Shown here piece after piece: positions 1 to 9,102 of a stretch of DNA of 64,000 nucleotides. The notes under the pieces were generated by a model that was given only the letters and a program-made list of their open reading frames with translations, was not told the origin of the DNA and did no database searches. The stretch is from AWTP1-13 sp963770295. Its GTDB lineage: Bacteria > Pseudomonadota > Alphaproteobacteria > Rhizobiales > Hyphomicrobiaceae. The number at the start of each line of letters is the position of its first letter. The first letter of the stretch is position 1. Position numbers and translations under genes: made by a program. The stretch is taken from positions 248,001 through 312,000 of the forward strand of contig CAVYPA010000017.1 of assembly GCA_963770295.1 (NCBI GenBank), in the 5' to 3' direction.

Positions 1-525
1 GTCGGCATCATCGACGCCGGCGCGGATCTTGGCGCCAAGCAGTGTCCAGTCGACCAGCAGCCAGAGCGCGATTGCCACAATGAGGCCGACGGCGACGATC
101 ACCAGCCGGAACAGCGGAAAGTAAAGTCCTCCCACCTGCACGACGCCGCGCAGGTGCTCGGGCGTGCCCGGCTGCCAGGGATCGCCCGTCCACAGCAGCA
201 AACAAAGGTCGGCAACGATAAAGGCGCCACCCAAGGTCAACAGCACTTGCGGCAATGGATCGCCGGCAAGCCGCCGCAGCAGCACGCGCTCGATCAGACC
301 GCCGATCAGCGCCAAGGCCGCCGTGCTCACCAGCGCCGCAACCCAGAAGTTGACGCCGCGCGCCAGCAAGGTCACGCCCAGATAGGCCCCCAGCATAAAG
401 AACGAGCCGTGCATTAGATTGGGAATGCGCATCAGCCCGAAGATCAGCGAGAAGCCCGATGAGAGCAGGAATAGGAGGCCGCCCAGCGCGATGCTGTTGA
501 CGGCCAAAGTCAGCCACAGGCTCAT
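1..525 (-). CDS. Branched-chain amino-acid ABC transporter permease, LivH-like, cut by window edge
   Basis: The 175 codons visible run from an ATG at 525 to the window edge without a stop, so the 3' end is missing. The protein starts MSLWLTLAVNSIALGGLLF and is strongly hydrophobic. Near residues 25 to 45 it has the LivH-type stretch FGLMRIPNLMHGSFFMLGAY, followed by a loop containing ERVLLRRLAGDPLPQVLLT. This family forms the inner-membrane channel of high-affinity branched-chain amino-acid (or amide/urea) importers, with LivM, LivF, LivG and a periplasmic receptor. It lies 93 bases downstream of the receptor gene on the same strand, which is the usual gene order. The exact substrate cannot be read from the permease. 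Confidence 0.88.
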   Translation of the reverse strand, partial: MSLWLTLAVNSIALGGLLFLLSSGFSLIFGLMRIPNLMHGSFFMLGAYLGVTLLARGVNFWVAALVSTAALALIGGLIERVLLRRLAGDPLPQVLLTLGGAFIVADLCLLLWTGDPWQPGTPEHLRGVVQVGGLYFPLFRLVIVAVGLIVAIALWLLVDWTLLGAKIRAGVDDAD

Positions 526-618
526 GTAGCCTCGCCTCGGTCACGTCGCTTGGTCTGATCAGACGGCAAGCGCTGCCCACCGGCACGCACCAAGTTGCCT
601 CCCAGCCGCGCCAATCAG

Positions 619-1869
619 CTAGTTTTCGAGGTTCTTCGCCGGCGGATAGTCACGGGTATAGACCGGGTTCGCCAGAAACTCGCGCTCGTTGTAGTTCCAA
701 AATTGGCTGACGTTCTGATAGGTCTTGATCACCGTGTTGACCAGCTGGCCGTCCTTTTTGTCGCAGCGGCGAATGAAGACCTCGCCGACCACGTTGCCGT
801 ATGGATCGAATTTCACGGCGCCGCGCGGCGTATCGGTCAAGGTGACGCGATGCAGCGCCTCGGCCAAGGCCTTGCGGTCGTCGGCCTTGCTATCGAGCTC
901 CTGCATGGCCGCTTCCACGCACTGGCCGGCGACATACATCCCGGCCGAGTAGCCGCCAGGGAGCACGCCGTAGTCCTTCTGCATCGCCGCCACGAACCGC
1001 CGGTTGCTGGGCGTATCAGCGGTTGCCGAATAGTAGGCCGCCGAGAGGACGCCAACCGCCTCATCGCCGAGGCTTTTCAGCAAGGCATCGTCCATGCCGG
1101 TCCAACCGGCGAGCAGCGGCACCTTCCCCTTGAGGCCGAGATCGGCGTAGGAGCGCATGAATTTGACCGGGTTGGAGCCGGCAAAGCCATGGAACACGCC
1201 ATCGACATTGCCGATCTGGGCGATGAAGGGGGTGTAGTCCGGCGTCACCAGCGGCGGCCACAGCTTCTTGACAACCTTGCCGCCGGCATCCTCGTAGGCG
1301 CGCTGGAACGCCGATATCTGCTCGTGGCCAAAGGCAAAATCATCGGAAATGGTGGCAACGCGCTTGAGCTTGAGCTCCTTGGCGGCATAGTCACCCATCA
1401 CGTGGCTGCACTGCCCCGAGGTGGCCGACGGACGGATGACAAACGGATTGGCCTTGCGCTGGGTGACGTCTTCGGCCGCCGCCAGGCTGATGAGCGGGGT
1501 GGCATTGTCGCGCACGTAGTCGGTGATCGCCAAGAGTTCGAAGGCGGCGAGTGGGCCCAAGATGACGTTGACCTTGTCGCGCTCGATCACCTCCTGCGCC
1601 TTGGTTTTGGCACCGGCCGGGTTGCCACCGGTGTCGGCGACCAGGAGCTCGACCTTGCGGCCGGCGAGCATATTGTTCTTTTCTTTCAGGAACGCCGCGA
1701 TGCCCTGCTCCATCTGGATGCCGCCCTGCGCCAGCGGGCCGGTCTTGACGGTCAAGAGGCCTATTTTGAAGGGCGCGGCCTGAGCCCGGGCGACCGGCAT
1801 CCGCACGGCGACGGCGCTGGCCCCGCTGGCCAACATGCCGGCCAGCACCGTCCTGCGTTTGATGGTCAT
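619..1869 (-). CDS. ABC transporter substrate-binding protein, LivK/amide-binding family
   Basis: This 416-residue protein starts MTIKRRTVLAGMLASG, a twin-arginine-like export signal ending near residue 30 (VARAQA). The mature part opens with PFKIGLLTVKTGPLAQGG, the standard start of a type I periplasmic binding fold (Peripla_BP_6), and contains NVILGPLAAFELLAITDYV and VATISDDFAFGHEQ, typical of the ligand cleft. The length is normal for the family. It is the receptor for the permease encoded just downstream. These family members bind leucine-type amino acids but also amides, urea or aromatic acids, so the ligand is uncertain. The start is supported by the signal peptide; the next upstream gene is several hundred bases away. 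Confidence 0.9.
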   Translation of the reverse strand: MTIKRRTVLAGMLASGASAVAVRMPVARAQAAPFKIGLLTVKTGPLAQGGIQMEQGIAAFLKEKNNMLAGRKVELLVADTGGNPAGAKTKAQEVIERDKVNVILGPLAAFELLAITDYVRDNATPLISLAAAEDVTQRKANPFVIRPSATSGQCSHVMGDYAAKELKLKRVATISDDFAFGHEQISAFQRAYEDAGGKVVKKLWPPLVTPDYTPFIAQIGNVDGVFHGFAGSNPVKFMRSYADLGLKGKVPLLAGWTGMDDALLKSLGDEAVGVLSAAYYSATADTPSNRRFVAAMQKDYGVLPGGYSAGMYVAGQCVEAAMQELDSKADDRKALAEALHRVTLTDTPRGAVKFDPYGNVVGEVFIRRCDKKDGQLVNTVIKTYQNVSQFWNYNEREFLANPVYTRDYPPAKNLEN

Positions 1870-2268
1870 GGCGTGTACTCCCTTACTGGTCGTTTATAGG
1901 GTTGTGTTGTCTGAAAGCTGAGGCTCATTGGTGAAAAGGCGCGGTCTTAGGCCAAGAGGTCTTAGGCAAAGAAGTCCTAGGCAAAAAGCTTAGGTCTCAG
2001 CGAACGGGCCCCGTTGTGGGACGTCGGCCGCCGAGCGCGTTTATTTTAAGGTCCGGATCCAGCCTTGCTCGCGCAGGCAACGGCGGGCAGGCAGCTGGTG
2101 CCCCGACCCCAGGACAACGAAGCCAATCGGCACTCGACCCGATCCGACCTTGGCCTGTCAATGCGCCCTTTCACCCTGCCCAGCACGCCGGCAGCGGGCG
2201 AGTTGGGCTGGCACCGCCCACGGCAGCCCTGATCTTGCTGCCGAACACGCGACGTTTGTCTCCAAGAT
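1870..2268. other. Gene-free stretch between receptor gene and Rieske gene
   Basis: About 400 bases without a credible gene. The first half must hold the promoter of the livK-like gene. It also contains the 15-bp tandem repeat listed separately. Open frames on both strands here lack recognisable protein character. Confidence 0.6.
1944..2000. repeat. Degenerate 15-bp tandem repeat
   Basis: Three and a half copies of a unit close to GTCTTAGGCAAAGAA sit head to tail at 1944-1958, 1959-1973, 1974-1987 and 1988 onward. They lie about 75 to 130 bases upstream of the livK-like start. The unit length is a multiple of three, but no protein frame seems to use it. Confidence 0.6.
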
Positions 2269-2701
2269 CTACGGGGTCGGCTCGGCGCGTTGGGCCGCCG
2301 GGCGGGCGCGGGCGATGCGCTCGCGCGTGCCTTCGGGCAAGGTTACGACCAGGTCGTCGTCGACCACTTTGATCGCAACCGGCCGCAACCGCAGGCGTGG
2401 GTTGCCCTGATGTTGGCCGCTGGCGATGTCGAACTCGTAACCGTGCCAGGGGCAAACGATATTGCTTTGCGTCCGCGAAAAGGACAGCCCCAAACTGGTC
2501 TTGTCTTCCCGGACGCGCTCCTCGACCCGCGCAATGATCTTGCCCTGGCAGACCGGCCCACCCATGTGCGGGCAGACGTTCTCGAAGGCCGTAAAGGCGC
2601 CGTTGTGGCGGAAGATGCCCGACGGCGATGCCGTCCACTTCGACCACCTTGCGGCCGGGATCGGGAAACGCCGCTACCTTGCCGATCGCTATCTCTCGCA
2701 T
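2269..2701 (-). pseudogene. Rieske [2Fe-2S] ferredoxin-like protein, interrupted by a +1 frameshift
   Basis: The N-terminal frame starts at the ATG at 2701 (MREIAIGKVAAFPDPGRKVV) and continues in frame to about 2620. There one extra G in a GGG run (2618-2620, CCC on the plus strand) moves the reading frame. Removing it gives a continuous protein of about 143 residues with the two Rieske cluster motifs: CPHMG (Cys-x-His) and CPWHGYEF (Cys-x-x-His). Such small Rieske proteins pass electrons to oxygenases. It is the last gene of an operon with the 103-residue protein and the amidohydrolase upstream. The core motifs are intact, so the frameshift may be a sequence error rather than true inactivation. 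Confidence 0.8.
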
Positions 2702-2729
2702 GGGGCTCTCGTTGGCTGTGTGGCGGGGA

Positions 2730-3041
2730 TCACTGTGGCTGGCCCCGGCGATACCACATCGCCAGGTCGAAGAGAGAGATATCGAGCGCACGCAGCATCT
2801 CGCTAACGACGAGCACGACCTCGGTCGGGGTGACCCGATCGGCGCAGAACGGCGCCGGCAGCGCGCCCTCGGCCTCCGCCTTGGCGGCATAGAGCTTGAC
2901 GATGGCCGTCATGGCGCGCCCGACATCCGCGCTGGCAATCGTTGCGGTGTCACCGCTCGCCAGCGCCCGCGCGGCGAGTTCGGCAACCGCTTGCGTGAGC
3001 CCGTGAAACTCGGCGGCGAGCGGCGTGGGCGCAGCGGACAT
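2730..3041 (-). CDS. Small helical protein of unknown function
   Basis: This 103-residue protein starts MSAAPTPLAAEFHGLTQAVA and looks all-helical, with a hydrophobic central helix (TPTEVVLVVSEMLRALDISLFDL). No family was recognised. Its start is 2 bases beyond the stop of the upstream amidohydrolase gene and it ends 28 bases before the Rieske gene, so the three are surely co-transcribed. It might be an accessory subunit or a regulator of the neighbouring enzyme, but this is only inferred from context. Confidence 0.7.
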   Translation of the reverse strand: MSAAPTPLAAEFHGLTQAVAELAARALASGDTATIASADVGRAMTAIVKLYAAKAEAEGALPAPFCADRVTPTEVVLVVSEMLRALDISLFDLAMWYRRGQPQ

Positions 3042-3042
3042 A

Positions 3043-4371
3043 TCAGGACGCCCCGGGCGCGGTTGCCGGCTCGGTTACCTCGCCCGTTGCCGGCCCGGTT
3101 GGCCGCCCTGAGGCCCCCCCAGGTGCCCGCCCAGCGGCCCTGACGGCGCGGGCGGTTGGCCGCATGCGCTTCACCTCCAAGTTGAAGAGCCTTGCCGCAT
3201 TCAAGCCCAGAATGTTGCGTTTGGCCTGCTCCGTCAGGAAGGGAATGGTCGTGATCGCGCTCGGCGGATCGAAGTCCCAATGCGGCCAATCCGAGGCAAA
3301 CAGCAACTGCGTTTCGGCCTTCATGGCGGCGAAGGTCGCCTCCAGCAGTTTCAGGTTGCTTTTCTCCAGCGGCTGACTGGTGAAGTACATTTCGCGGATG
3401 TACTCGCTGGGTGGACGTTTGAGCATCGGCGCCTCGCAAACGCGCATCATGAACTCGTGATCGAGCCGTTGCATGATAAACGGTATCCAGGCGAGACCGC
3501 TTTCCACCCAGACCAGTTTCAGTTTTGGGAAGCGCTCCGGCAAGCCATTGATGATCCAATTGGTGAGATGGATCAGGCTGTAGTGCACAAAAGACAAGGC
3601 GTGCATGGAGATGAAGCGATTAAGTTGCAGGAAGGAGGGATCGCCCCAATGAAAGCCCGAGTGAAATGCCAGCGGCTTTCCCATCTCCTCGATCATGGCA
3701 TAAAGCTTCATGTATTGATCGTGATGCACGGGCTTGTTGCGCGTGCAGGTGACGGTGAAGCCGATCACGCCCTTGGCCTCGCCAAAGTCTCTGACGATGT
3801 CGACGCAGGCCTGCGGTGAGTTGAAGGGCAGATACAAGAGCCCCTTGATGCGCTCGTCCTCAGGCAAAATCCGCTCGACCAGCCAGCGATTGTAGGCCCG
3901 GCCGACGGCCGCCTCGATGTCGTCCTGCGGATGCATGCCGAGGACCAGCATGGGCGTGGGAAACACCACCTGGTAGTCGACACCCATGGCGTCCATGGCC
4001 CGCCGCGCCAGCTGCGTGAAATGGTGACCCTCACCGGCATCGACGGCCTCCGACAGGGCCAACTGATGCGGGATGCGACCGTAGACGTTCTGAAAGGCAA
4101 CGCCCGGCTGCGCATTGAGCAAGGCGCCGCTGACGCCGGGCCGCGACGCCATCGCCTGGCCCATCTGGCGGATCACGTCGTTGTCAATGAGCTCGATGAT
4201 CTCGTTCCAGAACGAGGTCTCGGTCACGTGCGCGTCGATATCGACGAGAAAGTAGTCTTCCAGCGCCTCGGCCTGGATGCTCGCATGCGCAAGGATATCG
4301 CGCGTGTCCGTCTTGACGGTGATCTCGGCCAGCTCGTTGACCTTGGTCTCGCTGTTGAGCTGCTGCTGCAT
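3043..4371 (-). CDS. Amidohydrolase family protein (ACMSD-like, amidohydrolase_2)
   Basis: A 442-residue TIM-barrel metal-dependent hydrolase or decarboxylase. Near residue 47 it has DIDAHVTE, the N-terminal metal site of this group. Further motifs are VVFPTPMLVLGMHP, AFHSGFHWGD, VWVESGLAWIPF and the C-terminal ASDWPHWDFD, which gives the catalytic aspartate. Relatives include 2-amino-3-carboxymuconate semialdehyde decarboxylase and enzymes of aromatic-ring catabolism. The start is backed by AGAGGAG eight bases upstream. The last roughly 40 residues are an Ala/Gly/Pro/Thr-rich tail not expected for the family. It heads an operon with a small unknown protein and a Rieske protein, which fits degradation of an aromatic or heterocyclic substrate. 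Confidence 0.85.
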   Translation of the reverse strand: MQQQLNSETKVNELAEITVKTDTRDILAHASIQAEALEDYFLVDIDAHVTETSFWNEIIELIDNDVIRQMGQAMASRPGVSGALLNAQPGVAFQNVYGRIPHQLALSEAVDAGEGHHFTQLARRAMDAMGVDYQVVFPTPMLVLGMHPQDDIEAAVGRAYNRWLVERILPEDERIKGLLYLPFNSPQACVDIVRDFGEAKGVIGFTVTCTRNKPVHHDQYMKLYAMIEEMGKPLAFHSGFHWGDPSFLQLNRFISMHALSFVHYSLIHLTNWIINGLPERFPKLKLVWVESGLAWIPFIMQRLDHEFMMRVCEAPMLKRPPSEYIREMYFTSQPLEKSNLKLLEATFAAMKAETQLLFASDWPHWDFDPPSAITTIPFLTEQAKRNILGLNAARLFNLEVKRMRPTARAVRAAGRAPGGASGRPTGPATGEVTEPATAPGAS

Positions 4372-4626
4372 CGAACTCTCCTCTGAGCCCGTTCGAACCG
4401 CCTTGCCATCGAGGACTTTACCCCAGCCGGCGCTGGCGCGCGTTCAAAAATGTAGCCGGCGCGACGCGCCCGGCCTCGATCGGGCCAAATCGCGCCGGGC
4501 GGGAGTGAATGTGTTTTTGAAAATGTGCCGGCGCGGGGATTGGCGCGGCCCCGCGAGCAACGCGCCTTATGGCCCGGATCCCGCGGGACCGGGGGCGGTC
4601 ACCACCCCCGGCCCCCACGAGGCGGC

Positions 4627-5955
4627 TCAGGCGCTATAGACCTTTTTGATTTCACCTTCGGCCCACTTCACCGCCTCCTCGGCGGGCATGCCCTGGACCG
4701 CCTTGGCATACATGTCGACGATGATGTACTTGCTCAGCACCTCGGCGGCCATCCGACTGGGTGGTCCGGCGTAGCCCATCAGGCGGCCCGTGCGCGCTGC
4801 GGACCGGAAGGGCTGCATCACCGGGTCCTCGTTCCACAGTGGATGCTTCTCCCACTCGGTCGTGCAGCCGATGGCAAAGCCTTGTTGGGAAACAAACCAC
4901 TTGTCGAAGATCGGCTTGGAGCTCATCCAGCGGATGAACTCCTTGGCGGCCTTCTGATTTTTGGAATAGCTCATCACGGCGTTGGAAAAGGCGCCGTGGT
5001 AGCTGAATTGACCGGCCGGCCCGGCCGGCAGGGGCGCGTGCTGGGTATCCTCGCGCATGGCTTTGCCGGTTTCGGTCCGATAGGCCTCGGGCTTGCGCTT
5101 GGATTCGATATAGATCGAGGCGCCGTTATTGGTCGCGCAGATCGTGCCCGACAAAAATGCCCGGTTGTTGTTGGAGTCGTCCCAGGCAAGCCCACCTTCG
5201 TCGTGGGCATCCTTCCAAAAACCCACCATATATTTGACCAACTCGATCGTCTCCTTGCTGTTGAGGACAACGGTCTTGCCGTCCGCCTCCACCTCCTTGC
5301 CGCCCCACGACCACAGATAGGGGTAGGCAAAGTTGGGCGCGTCACCAAAAGTATGGCCAAGCGTTTGACCAAGCGGTCTGCCTTTGGCTTTGAGCTTTTT
5401 GCCGGCGTCGCGATACTGATCCCAGGTCTGCGGAAATGTCGTGTAGCCGATCTCGTCAAACCAGGATTTGCGATAAGCGATTTGCACGCCGACAATATTG
5501 TAGGGCACCGCCAACCAACGTTTGCCGTCATGGGCGGCGGCGCGCGCGGTATCATAAAATCCACCCTGGGATTTGCCGAGCTCCTCGGCGATATCACCGA
5601 CATCGGCCAAGCTTTCGGTGTAAAGATGCGCCCAGTTATTGAGAACGTTGACGATGTCGGGCCCGGTGCCCGATTGGATCGCCGAAGTGATGCGCGCCTG
5701 AATGTCGTTGGCGTTAATGGTCTCGACGGTGAGTTTGATACCAAGCGCTTTTTGACATTCCGCCGTGATTTCCCCTTTCAGAAGCACGTCCGAGGCTGGG
5801 ACAAAATCTGCCCAGCGCAACCAATGCACGTTTCCCGACGCCTGCGCGTAGGCCGGCGCGCGCGCGGAGGCGAGAATGCCGGCGAGACCACCGGCCTTTG
5901 CGGCAGCACCCGCCCCGCTCAACTGCAAAAACCTACGCCGCCCGATCTTTGTCAT
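4627..5955 (-). CDS. Extracellular solute-binding protein, family 1 (sugar-type ABC receptor), Tat signal
   Basis: A 442-residue periplasmic binding protein. The N-terminus MTKIGRRRFLQLSGAG is a clear twin-arginine signal, ending near APAYAQ. The mature part carries family-1 features such as GTGPDIVNVLNNWAHLYTE and AVPYNIVGVQIAYRKSWFDEIG, and a late NAVMSYSKNQKAAKEFIRWM. The start has GGGAGGAG close upstream. Family members deliver sugars, glycerol phosphates or polyamines to MalFGK-type transporters. No permease or ATPase gene lies beside it, so it is either an orphan or its partners are elsewhere. The 255-base gap to the amidohydrolase gene argues against a single tight operon. Confidence 0.87.
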   Translation of the reverse strand: MTKIGRRRFLQLSGAGAAAKAGGLAGILASARAPAYAQASGNVHWLRWADFVPASDVLLKGEITAECQKALGIKLTVETINANDIQARITSAIQSGTGPDIVNVLNNWAHLYTESLADVGDIAEELGKSQGGFYDTARAAAHDGKRWLAVPYNIVGVQIAYRKSWFDEIGYTTFPQTWDQYRDAGKKLKAKGRPLGQTLGHTFGDAPNFAYPYLWSWGGKEVEADGKTVVLNSKETIELVKYMVGFWKDAHDEGGLAWDDSNNNRAFLSGTICATNNGASIYIESKRKPEAYRTETGKAMREDTQHAPLPAGPAGQFSYHGAFSNAVMSYSKNQKAAKEFIRWMSSKPIFDKWFVSQQGFAIGCTTEWEKHPLWNEDPVMQPFRSAARTGRLMGYAGPPSRMAAEVLSKYIIVDMYAKAVQGMPAEEAVKWAEGEIKKVYSA

Positions 5956-6343
5956 AGGGCTCCTCCCACTTTTTTGCTGCAGGACAACTGCCCATGATCG
6001 CTCCGCGGCGCCGCGCTCATCGGCTGGTCACCGATGCGGAGGCGTTCAGTATACCGCAAATTATGGCTTTCAGTGTTCCGGCTGTCGTGGGCGACAAAAG
6101 ACGACATTCACAAAAGCGAAATTGCCGTTTGTTTTTGGTGCCTTACAACGCGGCCTTGTCAGCGCACGACGGATCTGCCTGTGGCGCCAGGCCCTCCCGA
6201 GTTTTTTGCCGCCCCTGCAACGACCCATTGGTGCGGGGGTCGCCCAAACCCCGCCGCCTGCGCAAGCAGGCAACGCCAAGCGCAACGAAATTTGCAAAGC
6301 CGTTGCCAATAGTCTCAGTCTATAAAAAAGGGAGGTTTACGCC
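5956..6343. other. Divergent promoter region, no gene seen
   Basis: This stretch of 388 bases separates two divergently transcribed receptor genes and must carry both promoters. A GGGAGG ribosome-binding site ends it on the plus strand at about 6330-6335. I see no reliable gene; the open frames here lack protein-like composition. Confidence 0.6.
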
Positions 6344-7315
6344 ATGCTGAGCCGACGCGTTCTCATCTCGGGTTTGGCGGCCGTCGTGTTGGTGAGCCTG
6401 CACGGGCCGGGGCTCGCGCAATCCTACCCGGCGCGGCCCATCACGCTCATCGTTCCTTTTGCCGCCGGCGGCTTCAATGACGTGATCGTGCGCATCGTTA
6501 CCGCGCCTATGAGCAAGACGCTTGGCGTGTCGATCATCGTCGAAAACGATGCCGGCGCCGGTGGGACCACCGCCACGGCGCGCGCGGCCGCCGCCGCCGC
6601 CGACGGCTACACCCTGCTCGCCGGCAGCATGGGAACGCACGGGGCCGCGCCGACCCAGTACCCCAATCTCAAATACGATCCTGCCAAGGATTTCACGCCG
6701 ATCGGCCTGACGGCGGAAGCCCCGGCGGTGCTCGTCACGCGCAAGGATTTCCCCGCCAATACCTTGGCGGAATTCATCGACTATTTGCGCAAAAATCCCA
6801 CCAAGGTGAACGAGGCCCATGCCGGCGTCGGCTCGCAAATGCATACCTACTGCACGCTGCTGCAGTCGCTCCTCGGCACCAAGACGGCCCGCATCGCCTA
6901 TCGCGGCGGCGCCCCGGCCATCAACGACCTGGTGGCGGGCCAAGTCGATTTCGGTTGCGTTTCCATCAATACGGCGGTGTCGCAGATCCAGGGCGGCACG
7001 GTCAAAGCCCTTGCCATCGCCAGCCCGGAACGCGCCGAGATCATCAAGGATGTCCCAACCAGCGTGGAGGCGGGCCTGCCCGAATTCCAGGTCTCCGGCT
7101 GGAATGCCATTTTTGCTCCCCGGAATCTGCCGCCCGACATTCAGGCGAAATTGAGCGATGCGCTAACGCGCGCGCTCGAGGATGCGGCGACGGCCAAGCG
7201 GCTTGAGGAGATCGGCTGCTTTATTCCCAAGCGGGCAGACCGCACGCCTGAGGCCCTGCAAGGGCGCGTGGAACACGACGTCGCCCGTTGGGCCTCGGTC
7301 TTAAAGCGCGAGTGA
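6344..7315 (+). CDS. Tripartite tricarboxylate transporter receptor, TctC/Bug family
   Basis: A 323-residue periplasmic receptor. It has a signal peptide (MLSRRVLISGLAAVVLVSLH, cleavage near GLAQS) followed by the family signature YPARPITLIVPFAAGGFNDV and later VENDAGAGGTTATARAAAA. The start has GGGAGG nine bases upstream. Bug receptors bind carboxylates and related small acids and hand them to TctAB permeases. No tctA or tctB lies nearby, so it is an orphan receptor, which is common in organisms with many Bug proteins. The ligand cannot be predicted from sequence. Confidence 0.92.
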   Translation: MLSRRVLISGLAAVVLVSLHGPGLAQSYPARPITLIVPFAAGGFNDVIVRIVTAPMSKTLGVSIIVENDAGAGGTTATARAAAAAADGYTLLAGSMGTHGAAPTQYPNLKYDPAKDFTPIGLTAEAPAVLVTRKDFPANTLAEFIDYLRKNPTKVNEAHAGVGSQMHTYCTLLQSLLGTKTARIAYRGGAPAINDLVAGQVDFGCVSINTAVSQIQGGTVKALAIASPERAEIIKDVPTSVEAGLPEFQVSGWNAIFAPRNLPPDIQAKLSDALTRALEDAATAKRLEEIGCFIPKRADRTPEALQGRVEHDVARWASVLKRE

Positions 7316-7341
7316 GCGCCCGTTTTGCCCCTATTGCGCCC

Positions 7342-8085
7342 CTATTGCACTATGGCGATGACGCGGCGCTCGACATGGGCTTGCGGGCGATCGTCGGGTG
7401 CGGCGAGGACCGAGGCCTCCGGCGCGCCCAAGCTATGGCGATTGCGCGGCAGGACTTCACCCCCCAGCGCCACGATGGCGGTCTCGACGCGTCGCAACAG
7501 CGTGTTCAAGCCGGTGATGAACACCTCGTGCGGTTGATTGATCTTGCTGGTGTCGTAGGCGTCCTGGAGTTGCTCCATCCACTTCCAATTCGAATACATG
7601 CCCTCCTGGGTGGCATAAGCCCACACGACCGAGAGCAGCTGATCCTTTGGCAGCAGTCCGACCTTGGCGACTTGCCCGCGATAGCCTTGGTACAACTCCG
7701 ACCCGCCCATGAATTTGGGCACCGTGAAATTGCTGCGTTTGCGACCCTCCATGCACACTTGATGCATGGTGGAGAGGCCGTCGTGCATGACCATCAATTC
7801 GGCCAGGATCATCGCGCGGGCACCGACGCGCTCATGCTCGATCTCCCGCTCCCTCTGGGCCAGCGCGCCCTCCGCGTTGGCCCTGAGCGTGGCGGTCACG
7901 CTCCAAAATCCCAAGCCACCCGTGGCGGCCAAGCCGATCAGCAGCTGATACTCCTTGATGAAGTGGGCGACATCGACGAGGCCGGTCATCTGCAGGGCAA
8001 CGAGCACGACCAAAACCCCTAAGGCCACCTCCCCGATCCACCATCGCCAGTCCGATAGGAGTGCCTCGCGCGCTTTCGGGAGCAT
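7342..8085 (-). CDS. Membrane protein of unknown function, two N-terminal TM helices
   Basis: About 247 residues. Two hydrophobic helices lie near residues 17-35 (IGEVALGVLVVLVALQMTGL) and 45-65 (LLIGLAATGGLGFWSVTATL). A charged helix follows (REREIEHERVGARAMILAEL), then a soluble domain that I do not recognise. I prefer the ATG at 8085 because GAGGACCGAG lies just upstream; a TTG 15 bases earlier is possible. The topology suggests a membrane-anchored cytoplasmic domain. It converges on the TctC gene with a 26-base gap. No function is proposed. Confidence 0.65.
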   Translation of the reverse strand: MLPKAREALLSDWRWWIGEVALGVLVVLVALQMTGLVDVAHFIKEYQLLIGLAATGGLGFWSVTATLRANAEGALAQREREIEHERVGARAMILAELMVMHDGLSTMHQVCMEGRKRSNFTVPKFMGGSELYQGYRGQVAKVGLLPKDQLLSVVWAYATQEGMYSNWKWMEQLQDAYDTSKINQPHEVFITGLNTLLRRVETAIVALGGEVLPRNRHSLGAPEASVLAAPDDRPQAHVERRVIAIVQ

Positions 8086-8652
8086 CTCGGTCCTCACCAA
8101 TCAAAGAAATCAATGATCCAATCCGCACCCTCCCGCGAGCCATGGATGCGCTCCATCGGCACAGCCTTAAGACCCATTGCGGCAGCCCGGTGGCCAAGCC
8201 CGACTTCAGACACAATTGCGCCGGGCTGCGGCGCGCGGGACACGCGCCGCGCGCGGGGGCACCGCGTGATCGATGACCGCAGGACGACGGCGTCGCGTCG
8301 GCACGAAAAATGGCTATCGCGATCGCGGCACGACTTAAAAAATAACAGGCGCGCGGCGGCGGAATGGCGCAAAAAATCCGGGGCGCGGCGGTCCCACCCC
8401 TCACGCCGGCACGGCCCAAGGGAGAGCCGCCCCGGTTTGTTTGGGCGCTGGACCGAGCCCGCCTCCTCACCCCGCGCCTCGCCCGCTGCCGGCGCGTGCG
8501 CGGCAAGCCTTTCCGTGGGGCAAGGCGGCCCTGCGGCTGTGATCGCACCGCCACGACTGCGACCAAACGCCAAGGGCCGCCTTCAGCCGTCCGCATTTAC
8601 TGTCTTTTTTGCGGCTGGTCGCCGTGAAGTCTTGCGTCAGGGGTTTTGCTGC
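8086..8652. other. Gene-free stretch
   Basis: Open frames cross this region on both strands but their translations are rich in Arg, Ala and Pro with no domain, as expected from GC-rich non-coding DNA. It should contain the promoters of the two divergent flanking genes. Confidence 0.5.
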
Positions 8653-9102
8653 ATGCTGGGTTTTGGGCTCACACCCCGCACCACCAAGTCGGGGCGGGGG
8701 TGGACTGTCTCCCCACTGTCCCGGCTGTTGGGTCGGCAAAAACAACGCCGCGCGCGGGACGAAGCGACATCGGCCATTGGCCTACCCGCCGATGATCACG
8801 CCCTGCCGGCCATCGTCGTCCGGGCGCGCGAGGACGCCCGCTGCCGGCGGGCCTTGGCCCGCCTGGGCTACGTCAAGGTGCGCGCCCACTATCAACGCTC
8901 CAGGCGGGAGCGGCAGCACACCTTCGCCGCGCTCGAGCGCGAACGCCTGGCACCAACCATGGACTTCGTGCGAGATTGGCTGGCCGAGGAGAGAAAACGC
9001 ATCGTTGCACGGATGCGCTGGCCTTTCCTGATGACAATGCTGGTCACGATCGTTGCCGGCATCGTCTTCGCGGCGGTCACCCGCGTGCTCGATTGGCTTT
9101 GA
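8653..9102 (+). CDS. Small protein with C-terminal membrane anchor, unknown function
   Basis: About 149 residues if translation starts at the ATG at 8653, which has AGGGG upstream; the frame is open further 5' but that part looks non-coding. The convincing part is the second half. It has a basic, helical segment (ALARLGYVKVRAHYQRSRRE, then RQHTFAALERERLAPTMDFV) and a single C-terminal transmembrane helix (WPFLMTMLVTIVAGIVFAAV) ending WL. This is a tail-anchored arrangement with the N-terminus probably cytoplasmic. No family was recognised. Confidence 0.5.
   Translation: MLGFGLTPRTTKSGRGWTVSPLSRLLGRQKQRRARDEATSAIGLPADDHALPAIVVRAREDARCRRALARLGYVKVRAHYQRSRRERQHTFAALERERLAPTMDFVRDWLAEERKRIVARMRWPFLMTMLVTIVAGIVFAAVTRVLDWL

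Noticed and set aside
595..1899. 434-codon plus-strand frame opposite the livK-like gene
   Set aside because: It is the GC-rich antisense shadow of a clear binding-protein gene.
8113..8652. 5' extension of the tail-anchored protein gene
   Set aside because: The extra 180 codons are Arg/Ser/Pro-rich and look non-coding; a later ATG with AGGGG is preferred.
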